A DNA stretch of 64,000 nucleotides from Aulostomus chinensis (GCA_037954235.1 JBBMOA010000010.1:20463529-20527528); one strand, 5' to 3'. Positions 35,725-49,098 are shown, numbered from the stretch's first letter. Notes: generated by a model not told the origin, from the sequence alone. Program-made: numbers and translations.

Positions 35725-38700
35725 ATGGGGACTTGTGATGGCATACACTCGCTCTTGTGTTGCTTCCTCAGCTTGTTTTTTCTCTCTCCTCTGTCTTTGT
35801 GCTCTGCATCTCCTCCTTCTTCTTGTCAGTTATGGAGACGCTTTCAGCTGAATGAGATCCACAAGCGTGGTGATGTGATTCTGGGTGGACTATTTGAGGT
35901 CCACTACACATCTGTCTTCTCAGAGCAGACTTTCACTTCAGAACCTCTCCAGCCCAGATGTCAAGGGTAAGAGCCAAGTGAACATTTATTCAACAGCATA
36001 GATCATTGTGAATGATTTGGTTCTGTATTCTTAGGAAAGACACAAATGCATGATGGCTGAGTCATGAATTAAGTATTTAAGGTATTTCAGTGAGTGTAAT
36101 CATGAACATGCCACTAAATATTGTAAGACTACACTTGCATAGATTATCAGCATCGGTCCAGTGTTATTCCTGTTCTAAGAGTGACATAATCTGTGTTAGT
36201 TTTGACATGCTAGGTTTCAGGCATGCAATGACCATGGCCTTTGCTATTGATGAGATCAACCGCAACACCAAGCTGCTACCGAATCTGACTCTGGGATACA
36301 GCATTTATGACAACTGCGGTGCGCTTGTCATCGGATTCAGTGGTGCATTATCACTGGCTGGTGGTCGGGAGGAGCAGTTTCACCTTCAACACAACTGTTC
36401 AGGGACCCCTCCAGTCTTGGCCATTGTGGGTGATTCCTATTCAACATTTTCTATTGCTGAATCCAACCTGCTGGGTTTATACAAAATGCCAATGGTACGA
36501 TCTGTGTCCTTTCTCTATTTTATCATTTTATTCTAATATATCGTTCTTGAATCAATTTCGTTTTTTTTAAAACATGACACTGTAAACGTGAATGTATTTT
36601 CATGGTTTGATGTAATGAGTAATCAGGCCATTCTGTATGTTTCTGTATAGGTGAGTCATTTTGCCACATGCTCCTGCCTGAGTGATCGGCAACGGTATCC
36701 AACCTTCTTTAGAACGATCCCCAGTGATGCATTCCAGGTGGATCCCTTCAACAAAACGGAGAAACAAAAATGTGTTTCACATGCACAATTGTGGACATAC
36801 ACAAACAAGTCTCCTATGACACCAATCATTGCCTTGTTTTCCTTCATGGATTCAATGAACAGGGATTTTTTTTTTTTTTGTAAATGATGAATTTAATGAC
36901 ATAATGTAGACAAGTAAAAACATTATTCGTAGGTCTTTTTCCTAACCCCTCCACTCCTACTCAGGTGCGCGCCATGATTCAAATCTTAGTGCGGTTTGGC
37001 TGGACTTGGGTTGGTCTGCTGGTCAGTGACGATGACTATGGACTTCATGTGGCCCGGCCCTTTCAGTCTGATCTGAGTCGTTCTGGTGGAGGTTGTTTGG
37101 CTTACCTTGAGGTTTTGCCCTGGGACAGTGACCCACATCACCTGAAAAGGATTGTACGTGTGATGAGGACTTCAACAGCTCGTGTTGTCATGGTGTTTGC
37201 ACATGAGATCCACGTTCTCAAGCTATTGGAAGAGGTTAGAATTCTGTGATTTGATTTAGAAACTTGTGAGTGTAAGATTGCTTGTTTGTTTGGGTGAACC
37301 AGATGACAAGACAAACATTTTCATTTTCATTTTAAGTAAGCTATTTACACAATAGACAATTAGTTGATGATGATTTTTGATAACGCTTACTGCATCCAGT
37401 TTCGGTCAACCATTTGGGGTTCATCTTAATGTTCAGCTATGAATGAGTTTATAAATATTTATGTGTATATTTTCATTGTTCTGAAATCCAGGGTTGTAGC
37501 AGTCAGTCTGACATTCTGCTGACTTTTTTTTAACGGCACTTTTGTAGTCAAATAACAGGATTTCCTTCATTAAACTGATGAATTTAACAAGGATGATGCA
37601 AACAGCTCTACATATTTCATGTGCTGATACACAAAGGTGGTGAGGCAGAATGTGACAGGCCTTCAGTGGCTCGCCAGTGAAGCCTGGGCAGCAGCTACTG
37701 TACTCCAGACCCAACGCTTTATGCCGTACCTGGTAGGCACACTAGGAATTGCCATCCGTCGAGGAGAAATACCAGGCCTCAAGGAGTTTCTGTTGAGGAT
37801 ACGTCCTGACCAAGAAGAGGGCACAAACCACAGAAATAGCATGGTAAGAGTTTGTTTAATGAGAGTATTTTGTTTATATCTTCAAATGAGGTAATGCAGG
37901 AGTTACATGTCTGATCAAACTGATATTTAAAATTTTGCAGGTCCAGCAATTCTGGGAACACACTTTTCAGTGTAGGTTTGTACCTCCTCCAGCAGGTTGG
38001 CTGGAGGCTGGAGGAGCACTCTGCACTGGACAGGAAGATTTTAGGAAAGTGGAGACTGAGTTTCTGGATGTTTCTAACCTCAGATCTGAGTACAATGTTT
38101 ACAAGGCTGTTTATGCTCTGGCACACGCCCTTGATGACATGCTGCAGTGTGTGCCAGGGAGAGGGCCTTTCAGCGGGAGCAGCTGTGCTACACTGCAAAG
38201 ACTGGAGCCGTGGCAGGTGTGTTATCAACTTACACTCCACCTGTTCATGCTTTGAAACACCTGCTACACTTTGAGATACATTCTTAAGGATTTTTGGTCA
38301 GAATATGATGAAAGAAAATAAGAGATTTTTGCAATGACATTTTGATGTTGCTCCCTAATACTTTTCTAAAACATTATTTCATATAGAAAGGAGCATTGAT
38401 TTAACTCTATTTTTTTGCGTTTACTCTGCCTGTGTTTGGTTTTTTTTTGTTGTTGTTGTTATTTTAAATGACAATGACAACTTATTTAAGGCCAGATGAA
38501 AACAACATCCTGACTTCAGTCATATCAATAAATCCTGGGTTAAATTTACTTCTGATGCATTGTGCTTCCTGTTGTATTTTTGGTTTGTCTGTTTGTTTTA
38601 TATATGTTATATACAGCTTGTGCATTATCTAGAAAAGACAAACTTCACCACATCATTTGGTGATCAAGTGTCATTTGATGAAAATGGTGATGCATTGCCC

Positions 38701-40679
38701 ATCTATGATGTCATGAACTGGCTGTGGCTCCCTGATGGAAGAACTAAAGTCCAGAATGTTGGTGAGGTTAAAGAGACAGTGTTCAAAGGTGGAGAGCTAA
38801 CACTGGATGAAAACAAAATCTTCTGGAACTTTCAACCCAAGCAGGTGACAGCATTTTAACACCTCACTCATTCTGGTGTAAAATGGAAAAGCATGTAGAA
38901 TCACACAATTCTTTTCCTCCACACAGCCTCCACGGTCAGTGTGCAGTGAGAGTTGTCCTCCAGGTACTCGTATGGCCAGAAAGAAGGGGGAACCTGAGTG
39001 CTGTTTTGACTGTATCTTTTGTTCTGATGGAAAGATCAGCAACACGACAGGTGGGTGTTCATCTCCATGTCACCACACCAGTGGGCATGGCTGGAGACAT
39101 TACTCTTAGGTCATCAGTCTGATCCTTTCTCATGAGCAGAATTTAACAATAACAACTTGAGGCAGGGTCTTTAAATTTGATCAAATGCTTCATTTGGCTC
39201 AAAGATACACTGATTAGATTTTGGTGATAAAAGGCTGACGTCACTGTGATTGTACTTAATACTTTCCCAACTCAGTCATGCCTTGTAGTTCCATCGTCCA
39301 TCATCATCATCTTCCGCTTATTCCTTACTAGTAAGGGTCGCAGGGGGCTGGAGCCTATCCCAGCATCTACGGGCGAGAGGCGGGGTTCACCCTGGACAGG
39401 TCGCCAGTCCATCGCAGGGCCAACATACAGAGACGAACAACCATTCACACTCACATTCATACCTACGGTCAATTTAGAGAATCCAATCAGCCTCGTCCCC
39501 AAATTGCATGTCTTTGGACTGTGGGAGGAAGCCGGAGTACCAGAGAGAACCCACGCAGGCACGGGGAGAACATGGAGACTCCACACAGAAAGATCCCGAG
39601 CCATGACTTGAACCTGGAACCTTCTTGCTGTGAGGCCAAAGTGCCAACCACTGCACCACCGTGCAGCCCGCCTTGTAGTTCCATTTGCACCATAACTTCA
39701 ATTTCACTAACAAGGCTCTTGAATCATAGTTCATCATATGGTCACTAACAATTCTTCCATTTCGTCAGACTCCACAGAGTGCATCAGTTGTCCAGAAGAT
39801 TTCTGGTCCAATCCTCAGCATGACAACTGTGTTCCTAAGAAAACAGAGTTCCTCTCCTACCATGAAGCTCTGGGTATCTGCCTGACAACATCATCATTGC
39901 TGGGCACGCTTATCTCTGCTGTTGTTCTGGGGATCTTCATCTACCATCGCAGTACACCTGTGGTACGCGCAAACAATTCAGAACTCAGTTTCCTGCTCTT
40001 GGTTTCACTTAAACTGTGCTTCCTGTGCTCATTGTTGTTCATCGGCCGTCCCAGACTATGGACGTGCCAGCTGAGACATGCAGCATTTGGGATCAGCTTT
40101 GTGCTTTGTGTCTCATGTATTCTGGTAAAAACTATGGTGGTTCTGGCCGTGTTCAAGGCCTCCAAACCAGGAGGAGGAGCCAGTCTGAAGTGGTTTGGTG
40201 CTCTGCAGCAGAGAGGGACTGTCTTGGGTCTCACTTCTATTCAGGCAGCAATCTGCACTACATGGCTTGTATCAGCCTCACCAAGTCCTCATAAAAACAC
40301 TCAATACCACAATGACAAGATAGTTTATGAGTGTGTGGTCGGGTCCACAGTTGGTTTTGCTGTGTTACTGGGTTATATTGGCTTACTGGCCATCCTCAGC
40401 TTCCTGCTGGCATTTCTAGCCAGAAACCTTCCAGACAACTTCAATGAGGCCAAATTTATCACCTTCAGTATGCTGATCTTCTGTGCTGTGTGGGTGGCCT
40501 TTGTCCCAGCTTATGTCAACTCTCCAGGGAAATATGCAGATGCAGTGGAAGTGTTTGCCATCCTGGCCTCCAGTTTTGGTCTTTTGGTGGCACTGTTTGG
40601 ACCCAAATGTTACATCATCCTGCTGAGACCAGAGAGAAACACAAAGAAAGCAATCATGGGTCGAGGCATTGCCAAGTGA
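35725..40679 (+). CDS. V2R/OlfC receptor gene F, complete, nine exons
   Basis: Exons: 35725-35966, 36200-36494, 36651-36737, 36965-37234, 37637-37843, 37941-38216, 38617-38844, 38927-39050 and 39769-40679; 879 aa. The start MGTCDGIHSLLCCFLSLFFL gives a signal peptide; an overlapping ORF in another frame (35666-35851) is a shadow. Pocket signatures: FRTIPSD, SDDDYG and LASEAW. Exons 1-2 and the intron between them are nearly identical to gene G with no length change over about 0.9 kb. Exon 4 has the weak donor GAG|GTTAGA. The last intron carries an interspersed repeat of about 0.4 kb that is absent from G. F is a recent tandem duplicate of G. Confidence 0.93.
39290..39675. repeat. Teleost interspersed repeat in the last intron of gene F
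   Basis: It runs from CATCATCATCTTCCGCTTAT through GGTTCACCCTGGACAGGTCG and CATGTCTTTGGACTGTGGGA to AACCACTGCACCACC and GTGCAGCCC. This is a very common fish repeat, and this copy is almost full length. It spans several spurious ORFs on both strands. The exact family is not determined. Confidence 0.8.
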
Positions 40680-43174
40680 TAGAAGTAACAATGATTAAAT
40701 TGTATTTGTTAACAATTTATCTGTGTCCTAGTCTAAACCAATGTGTATATTTTCAAAAATTCTTTTGTAGATTGCCACCCTCCATTACAGACTAATAAGG
40801 AATTTCTTCTGATATCCCTTTTTTTTTTAACTTTCTTGGTTTTATCTTCTTTATTTGTCCGTAAGAATAAGAGCTGATCAGACCCGGGCTGGGAGTGAAC
40901 CCACGGCGTCTTCCAAGAATTCTTTTATAATCATAAATTTGTTGTTAGAATTCTTACTGATTGTAAGGCTGACACTTACTTCCCCAGCGTTATTCTGATG
41001 CACAGCTGTGTCTAGACTTTGTGAAGGTCACATTTGTGCAGCATGTTGTAATTTGGTAATACTGGGTGGTTCCTGACACATATAATTGTCATGGTTAGGA
41101 GGGAGGAAGTTTATTGTTGTGTGGGAGCTGACTCAACCTCATGTCACAGCCACCCTTGTACATCTGTTGTGGACATGTCCATTAAAGTGTCCATTGTAAG
41201 CCATCTCTGAGTCTCTGGCCTGCTTCTTGTGTCTGACAAATACCTTCATCACACAAAATTCCTCTATCCAGACAAGTAGTTGTGTTTATAAAGTTACGTT
41301 TCCATGTGTATTTCCTGATCAGAGTCGCTCAGGAAGTGAAAGATTTAAGTTGAAATAAAAACCTAAAATAATGTGTATCAATTTGCAGCCCTCACTGAAG
41401 TCATAAGCTCAGTCACTTCCAGGAAAGAAACAGGTAGGAGGACATGAGGGAAGGAAAGACGTTGATAGGGTAAGACACACAGAACTGGGCTGTGGCAGGA
41501 GTTTGTAGAGACTGTGGTCCAGATGGCTGTCATGTCAGCATCCCACCTGCAGCAGGAACAGGATTGGGAAGTGTCTGTAACCACAGAGGTGGAACACTAT
41601 CTGGAGAGCCTACAGCAGTGTTTGCCCCACCAGAACAAGAGGTGGCGGAAGACTGTTGAGCCAGGTCATGACACGAAGCCAAAGCAAAAAAAGCTGATGG
41701 CCCACATGGCTCTCGGGAACACATAGAGCTATTGGAGGAGCATGGGGGGGCTATTGTTGGGGGCTTGGTCAATTGGAACGGGGGGGGGGGGGGTCTTCAC
41801 AAACTCCACAAGAAAATGAGTGAAGGAAAGGAGCTGATAGGATAAGAGACACAAGGGACAGGGAAACTGTGACAGAATCAGGTGGCTGCAGATGGTTGCA
41901 GCGGCAGCATTCCATCCACAGCTGGAATGGGATCGGGTGGCAGCACGATGGATGGACCAGTCAGAACAGGATCAAGTTGCTAAGCCGGCAGCATCCCACC
42001 AGAAACAGGATTCGATGTCAACATCCCATTTTCAGCAGATTACTGTGGCATAGACCAGGACAAAGCCGTCTCAAGACTGCGGCTGCATCCCAGACAGAAC
42101 GGTCGGGAGAAGGCTGCAGTGGGTGCAGAGTCTTTCAAACTGGAAAAGAAGGAAGCTGCAGTGGCAACATCAACCTGGCTGGAACAGTTTCATGAGGGCC
42201 CAGGAATCCACACCAAAAAGTCTCTGGAAAAGGCTTTGCAGCAGCAACAGCCACCCAGTCATTACAGGAGGACGCAATATCTGCACCTGCCCAACAGGAG
42301 CATCTGGCATAGCCACTCCTTCTTCACTGCTCACCTCCACAGAACAAACACACCTAGAGCTTTCCCCAGATTGCAAAAAAATACACTCTGAAATGTTTGT
42401 GATTTCAAAACCTCCTTGCACATCTCAGTCGCTTAGCAGTGGTTAGCCTGCACCACGTTGCCCTGTCTGAGCCAGACTCTGTGGCAAGAGAAGCACACAC
42501 TTCTTCCTTTGTAGGAGCCTGTATCAAGTGTGGAATGAGTGTGGACTGCTTTTAAAGGTCACAACAACTAGGTTCTATGTGTCCACCGAGCTGCTGATTT
42601 CACATGCATCTCTATCACGTCGGATGAGAGCACTGAAATCATGGACACCCCCCCAGATCGTTATTTTAAAATAACTAACGTAATGCAGTGTTTTTAATCA
42701 GTGATGGATTGATAAATGCATAAATAACCCCCCCCAAAAAATGGATCTTGTTGTTGCGGCATAAGAATTCTTTAGATACAGTTGAACACAGGGACAAATT
42801 CATGAACATATTCCAGCACGTTTCAATCAAAGAATGCGCAACTTCTGTCCCCCTCCTCTCTCTCACTAAACACACACCTCTGGATGAGCATATGTTCATT
42901 ATTCCTTTGCTATTATATTTACATAAAAAATAAAATATTGGAAAGGGAAATCAAATTAAAAATAAATGACAGGGAAGCTGATACTAAAGCATCGAGTCAC
43001 AACTGTTCATTTTAATATAAGATGAAATATTCAAAAAAGCCTTCTAAAAATATTAAATATTTAAATGCCTTAAGAGGTAAATAACATCTCATATTTTCAG
43101 TATGTTCAGATATGCCATATATGCAGATCTATATTATTTTTTAAATATCTAATAAGTCCTTCCCCAAAGGCCCA
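40680..43174. other. Spacer between genes F and G with unidentified repeat-like sequence
   Basis: A possible solo LTR lies at about 41088-41239. From about 41330 to 42440 there is GC-richer sequence with imperfect internal repeats: the text around GGAAAGGAGCTGATAGG recurs as GGAAAGACGTTGATAGGG some 380 bp earlier, and CAGCATCCCACC-like words recur. Poly-G runs occur near 41745 and 41780. The ORFs inside (41514-41726, 41869-42195, 42119-42391) show no known domain. It is probably decayed mobile DNA, but I do not recognise it. Confidence 0.45.
41088..41239. mobile_element. Possible short solo LTR
   Basis: The stretch begins TGTCATGGTTAGGAGGG and ends TTCTTGTGTCTGACA, with an ATTAAA signal inside, a layout like short fish Gypsy LTRs. 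No clear target-site duplication flanks it, so the call is weak. Confidence 0.3.
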
Positions 43175-43191
43175 CATCCTGATAGGTGGTG
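43175..43191 (+). promoter_or_regulatory. Shared upstream element, copy before gene G
   Basis: CATCCTGATAGGTGGTG lies about 100 bp before the ATG; it differs at one base from the copy before gene F. Confidence 0.4.
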
Positions 43192-43292
43192 CAAAACTCA
43201 GCGGTGACGAAAAGCTTCCAAAGGGGATGAGATATGAATATAATTAAGTCACCTGGCATGGAGACGAGACAACTGAAATGTCAGGGACAGAC

Positions 43293-46200
43293 ATGGGGAC
43301 TTGTGATGGCATACACTCGCTCTTGTGTTGCTTCCTCAGCTTGTTTTTTCTCTCTCCTCTGTCTTTGTGCTCTGCATCTCCTCCTTCTTCTTGTCAGTTA
43401 TGGAGACGCTTTCAGCTGAATGAGATCCACAAGCGTGGTGATGTGATTCTGGGTGGACTATTTGAGGTCCACTACACATCTGTCTTCTCAGAGCAGACTT
43501 TCACTTCAGAACCTCTCCAGCCCAGATGTCAAGGGTAAGAGCCAAGTGAACATTTATTCAACAGCATAGATCATTGTGAATGATTTGGTTCTGTATTCTT
43601 AGGAAAGACACAAATGCATGATGGCTGAGTCATGAATTAAGTATTTAAGGTATTTCAGTGAGTGTAATCATGAACATGCCACTAAATATTGTAAGACTAC
43701 ACTTGCATAGATTATCAGCATCGGTCCAGTGTTATTCCTGTTCTAAGAGTGACATAATCTGTGTTAGTTTTGACATGCTAGGTTTCAGGCATGCAATGAC
43801 CATGGCCTTTGCTATTGATGAGATCAACCGCAACACCAAGCTGCTACCGAATCTGACTCTGGGATACAGCATTTATGACAACTGCGGTGCGCTTGTCATC
43901 GGATTCAGTGGTGCATTATCACTGGCTGGTGGTCGGGAGGAGAAGTTTCACCTTCAACACAACTGTTCAGGGACCCCTCCAGTCTTGGCCATTGTGGGTG
44001 ATTCCTATTCAACATTTTCTATTGCTGAATCCAACCTGCTGGGTTTATACAAAATGCCAATGGTACGATCTGTGTCCTTTCTCTATTTTATCATTTTATT
44101 CTAATGTATCGTTCTTGAATCAATTTCAAATTTACAGAAAAAGAAACATGATTGAAATACAAAAATATTTTTCTGATCTGACCTAAAAGGTAATCAGGCC
44201 ATTCTGTATGTTTCTGTATAGGTGAGTTATTTTGCCACATGCTCCTGCCTGAGTGATCGGCAACGGTATCCAACCTTCTTTAGAACGATCCCCAGTGATG
44301 CATTCCAGGTGGATCCCTTCAACAAAATGGAGAAGTCTATGAAAACCCAAATATATGCTTTTCTTTTTTAAAGATAAAATAAAGTATATTTCTATGTTAA
44401 ATCTTTTTAAAATAATATAAACTCTAAAAGTAGAAAAGGAAATTATTCGTAGGTCTTTTTCCTAACCCCTCCACTCCTACTCAGGTGCGCGCCATGATTC
44501 AAATCTTAAAGCGGTTTGGCTGGACTTGGGTTGGTCTGCTGGTCAGTGACGATGACTATGGACTTCATGTGGCCCGGTCCTTTCAGTCTGATCTGAGTCG
44601 TTCTGGTGGAGGTTGTTTGGCTTACCTTGAGGTTTTGCCCTGGGACAGTGACCCACATCACCTGAAAAGGATTGTACGTGTGATGAGGACTTCAACAGCT
44701 CGTGTTGTCATGTTGTTTGCACATGAGATCCACATTCTCAAGCTATTGGAAGAGGTTATAGTTTTATTATTTTGTTTAATCATTCTCTATGTCCTGTTCC
44801 TACAAATCAATTTGTCATGAAGGAGATTCAGAAAGTCGACATGACATTAATTTGGATTCTTGAACACAAATTGAATTAATTAGTGACTTATTATCAATGT
44901 TAAGGCATGACTGAGCGACCATATATTTATTTTTTACACAAAGGTGGTAAGGCAGAATGTGACAGGCCTTCAGTGGCTCGCCAGTGAAGCCTGGACAACA
45001 GCTGCTGTACTCCAGACCCCACGCTTCATGCCGTACCTGGGAGGCACACTAGGAATTGCCATCCGTAGAGGAGAAATACCAGGCCTCAAGGAGTTTCTGT
45101 TGAGGATACGTCCTAAAATACATGAGGAAAAAAAACACAGACATAGCATTGTGAGAATATAAATTTAAGTTGAGTTCTAAAACTGGGGTAATGCAGGAGT
45201 TAAATGTCTGATCAAACTGATATTTAAAATTTTGCAGGTCCAGCAATTCTGGGAACACACTTTTCAGTGTAGGTTTGTACCTCCTCCAGCAGGTTGGCTG
45301 GAGGCTGGACAAGCACTCTGCACTGGACAGGAAGATTTAAGGAAAGTGGAGACTGGGTTTCTGGATGTTTCGAACCTCAGGCCTGAGTACAATATTTACA
45401 AGGCTGTTTATGCTCTGGCGTACGCCCTTGATGACATGCTGCAGTGTGTGCCAGGGAGAGGGCCTTTCAGCGGGAGCAGCTGTGCTACACTGCAAAGACT
45501 GGAGCCGTGGCAGGTGTGTTATCAACTTACACTCCACCTGTTCATGCTTTGAAACACCTGCTACACTTTGAGATACACATGTGAGGACATTCTGTGATGT
45601 CGCTCTGACATTTTCAATTTATATTTTAAAAAGTCTTCATCATTTTACATCAAACTGACATTACTGTGACATTTTCTATTTAATTTGTTATATACAGCTT
45701 GTGCATTATCTAGAAAAGACAAACTTCACCACATCATTTGGTGATCAAGTGTCATTTGATGAAAATGGTGATGCATTGCCCATCTATGATGTCATGAACT
45801 GGCTGTGGCTCCCTGATGGAAGAACTAAAGTCCAGAATGTTGGTGAGGTTAAAGAGACAGTGTTCAAAGGTGGAGAGCTAACACTGGATGAAAACAAAAT
45901 CTTCTGGAACTTTCAACCCAAACAGGTGACAGCATTTTAACACCTCACTCATTCTGGTGTAAAATGGAAAAGCATGTAGAATCACACAATTCTTTTCCTC
46001 CACACAGCCTCCACGGTCAGTGTGCAGTGAGAGTTGTCCTCCAGGTACTCGTATGGCCAGAAAGAAGGGGGAACCTGAGTGCTGTTTTGACTGCATCTTT
46101 TGTTCTGATGGAAAGATCAGCAACACGACAGGTGGGTGTTCATCTCCATGTCACCACACCAGTGGGCATGGCTGGAGACATTACTCTTAGGTCATCAGTC

Positions 46201-47592
46201 TGATCCTTTCTCATGAGCAGAATTTAACAATAACAACTTGAGGCAGGGTCTTTAAATTTGATCAAATGCTTCATTTGGCTCAAAGATACACTGATTAGAT
46301 TTTGGTGATAAAAGGTCAATGTCACTTTGCCTTTAAATACTACATATTGTCATGATCCAGCAAGGTTTTCATCATTGACTCAAAGGATTTGCTTCGAATG
46401 TTTTGAAAAAGACAATTGGAAATTCACACTTCTGGCCCCACCTGTACTTCCTATTTGCCACAAAACATTTGACTGGCATCAAGGTCATCCAGAGACAGCT
46501 CAGTAATGTCTCGAGGGACTGATATTGAGTTCAATTTCACCAAAAAACATGACTTAAAAATTTCTGTCAATGTCTTTTGATTTTTCCATACAAGGAAGTC
46601 TTGAATATCACTAAATAAACTCATAAACTGTCAAAATCTAAATTGAATATTTGCTTGTTAATGATACTTACATTTCTACAGACTCCTCAGAGTGTGCCAG
46701 TTGTCCAGAGGATTTCTGGTCCAATCCTCAGCATGACAACTGTGTTCCTAAGAAAACAGAGTTCCTCTCCTACCATGAACCTCTGGGTATCTGCCTGACA
46801 ACATCATCGTTGCTGGGCACACTTATCTGTTCTGTTGTTCTGGGGATCTTCATCTACCATCGCAGTACACCTATAGTACGTGCTAACAATTCAGAACTGA
46901 GTTTCCTGCTCTTGGTTTCACTTATATTATGCTTCCTGTGCTCATTGTTGTTCATTGGCCGTCCCAGACTATGGACGTGCCAGCTGAGACATGCAGCATT
47001 TGGGATCAGCTTTGTGCTTTGTGTCTCATGTATTCTGGTAAAAACTATGGTGGTTCTGGCCGTGTTCAAGGCCTCCAAACCAGGAGGAGGAGCCAGTCTG
47101 AAGTGGTTTGGTGCTATGCAGCAGAGAGGGACTGTCTTGGGTCTCACTTCTATTCAGGCAGCAATCTGCACTACATGGCTTGTATCAGCCTCACCAAGTC
47201 CTCATAAAAACACTCAATACCACAATGACAAGATAGTTTATGAGTGTGTGGTCGGGTCCACAGTTGGTTTTGCTGTGTTACTGGGTTATATTGGCTTACT
47301 GGCCATCCTCAGCTTCCTGCTGGCATTTCTAGCCAGAAACCTTCCAGACAACTTCAATGAGGCCAAATTTATCACCTTCAGTATGCTGATCTTCTGTGCT
47401 GTGTGGGTGGCCTTTGTCCCAGCTTATGTCAACTCTCCAGGGAAATATGCAGATGCAGTGGAAGTGTTTGCCATCCTGGCCTCCAGTTTTGGTCTTTTGG
47501 TGGCACTGTTTGGACCCAAATGTTACATCATCCTGCTGAGGCCAGAGAGAAACACAAAGAAAGCAATCATGGGTAGAGGCATCACTATGTGA
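43293..47592 (+). CDS. V2R/OlfC receptor gene G, complete, nine exons
   Basis: Exons: 43293-43534, 43768-44062, 44222-44308, 44485-44754, 44944-45150, 45238-45513, 45698-45925, 46008-46131 and 46682-47592; 879 aa. It is the tandem twin of gene F: the block from about 43250 to 44100 matches F with a constant offset of 7568 bases and only a few substitutions (one changes Q to K in exon 2). Exon 5 is closer to E and H around its middle (AWTTAAVLQTPRFM) and ends in ATT before the donor. Exon 4 has the weak donor GAG|GTTATA. If intron 4 were retained, translation would stop after 22 more residues. The 7TM exon starts DSSECASCPE, then becomes almost identical to its sisters. The C-terminus is GRGITM. 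Confidence 0.93.
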
Positions 47593-48992
47593 AATATAAG
47601 CAATCTCTAATTAATTTAACATATTTAAATGAACGGATTCTTTAGTTTCCATTCGACAATGGTTTCACCAGAAGAAAACGACCAATAAAGATACTGCCCA
47701 AATGTTGCATTTGCATTTATTATTCAATCTGAAAATGTATTTTTTCCCAGGGATGTTAAAGATGAAACCATTACAATAAGCGGAATCTGACTGATAATGT
47801 AAATGTACAGATGCATCTCTACAGCAAGTTGCACGCTGTATGCTGAGCAATGTTCACTCGGGTTCAGAAGCTTTAAGAGATCAAATCTTGGAATATAATT
47901 CCATACGTTCAGATTACATGTAAAGGCACTGCAAACAGTTATGAATTTGAATCTCTTACCATCAGGTAGCAGTGAATAACACGGTAAAAACAAAATTGGC
48001 ATGACAGTGTGTGACAAAAGCCTGTCAGCTTGAAGATTCTCTGGTCATTGCTGTCCAGATTGGTCAAAAGATAGAGGACAATCAAAAACTTTGGTTTGCA
48101 GAAAATATTACATAATGTTTTGGTTTCACAGCTCCAAAAACTAGTTGAGGTATATCTAGGCTTCAACTCCTGAAGGGACAAAAGAGCAGGCAGTGAATTT
48201 CGGAATGATTTGACAACTTGATGCTGGTTACAGTGAGCATGCCTTGTCACTTCCAATGCTAGCAGGGGAAATGATGTTGAGGATTACTACTGGCCAAAAT
48301 GGCTTGTTTGGTCAATAAACATGAGATTGTCGCGCTGAGATATGTGGTTTCAGGAGCCAAGACAGCTTCCTTAGCACACTCGCTACTCACTAGTAGCTGT
48401 GACTGGGTGGTCAGGGTTTAACGTCCATGGCAACAACAGCCTATGTCAGTCATTTGAAGGATTTAACAAAATATATCCACAACAGTCAGGTTCAAGTACA
48501 TACCTCCTTGTTTAAAAAATGCTTCAAATGTGGGTACCAACATTAACTGTACATCAAAAGGAACACAAATAAACACAAACTGTAAATGCAGATCAGGTCC
48601 CTTCAGGAAAATTTAGAGCATAGCATAGAGGATGAAGGGAAGACCATTCCCTTGAGGTGTTTCAGGAAGCTGCTACCCTCTAGTGGACATTTTTGTAAAT
48701 TATCAGAATGCAAAGTCATGGCATCCATATACCGTATGCCTTACACATCATTTCGATTAATTTGACGTCCTTTGTCTCCACAAATATTTACCATCAGCTT
48801 ATATAATACATCTGTGTAAATACTAAGGTTTTCAAACTGCAAAGTGAGTTATATGTCTTTTAGGGGAAATGATACAAGATGCTTTTATGGAACATCTCTA
48901 TCATCCACAACTCCAGAAGGTTGATAATGGTTGGCTGTTGTGAGGTGCTTTTGAGTGAAATACATCTGAGGCCCTGCCCCAACCTCTCCTTC
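47593..48992. other. Spacer between genes G and H
   Basis: The part at about 47600-48260 is homologous to sequence after gene H (about 53930-54560), so the 3' flank was duplicated with the genes. A CTCF-like sequence (ACCCTCTAGTGGAC) lies at about 48672-48688. No gene is seen. Confidence 0.55.
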
Positions 48993-49009
48993 TACCCTAA
49001 TGGGTGGTG
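48993..49009 (+). promoter_or_regulatory. Shared upstream element, copy before gene H
   Basis: TACCCTAATGGGTGGTG lies about 90 bp before the ATG. A TATA-like AATAAAAG follows at about 49033-49040. Confidence 0.4.
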
Positions 49010-49098
49010 TGGAGGATTAAACACTGAAAGTCAATAAAAGGGGATGACATACTACTTAAAAATCACTGAATCCACTAAAGAAGGGCAGGGTGAAAGTC

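Noticed and set aside
35666..35851. Hydrophobic ORF overlapping exon 1 of gene F (and its copy at 43234 in G)
   Set aside because: It is in another frame and cannot join exon 2; the frame starting at 35725 gives both a signal peptide and the correct splice phase.
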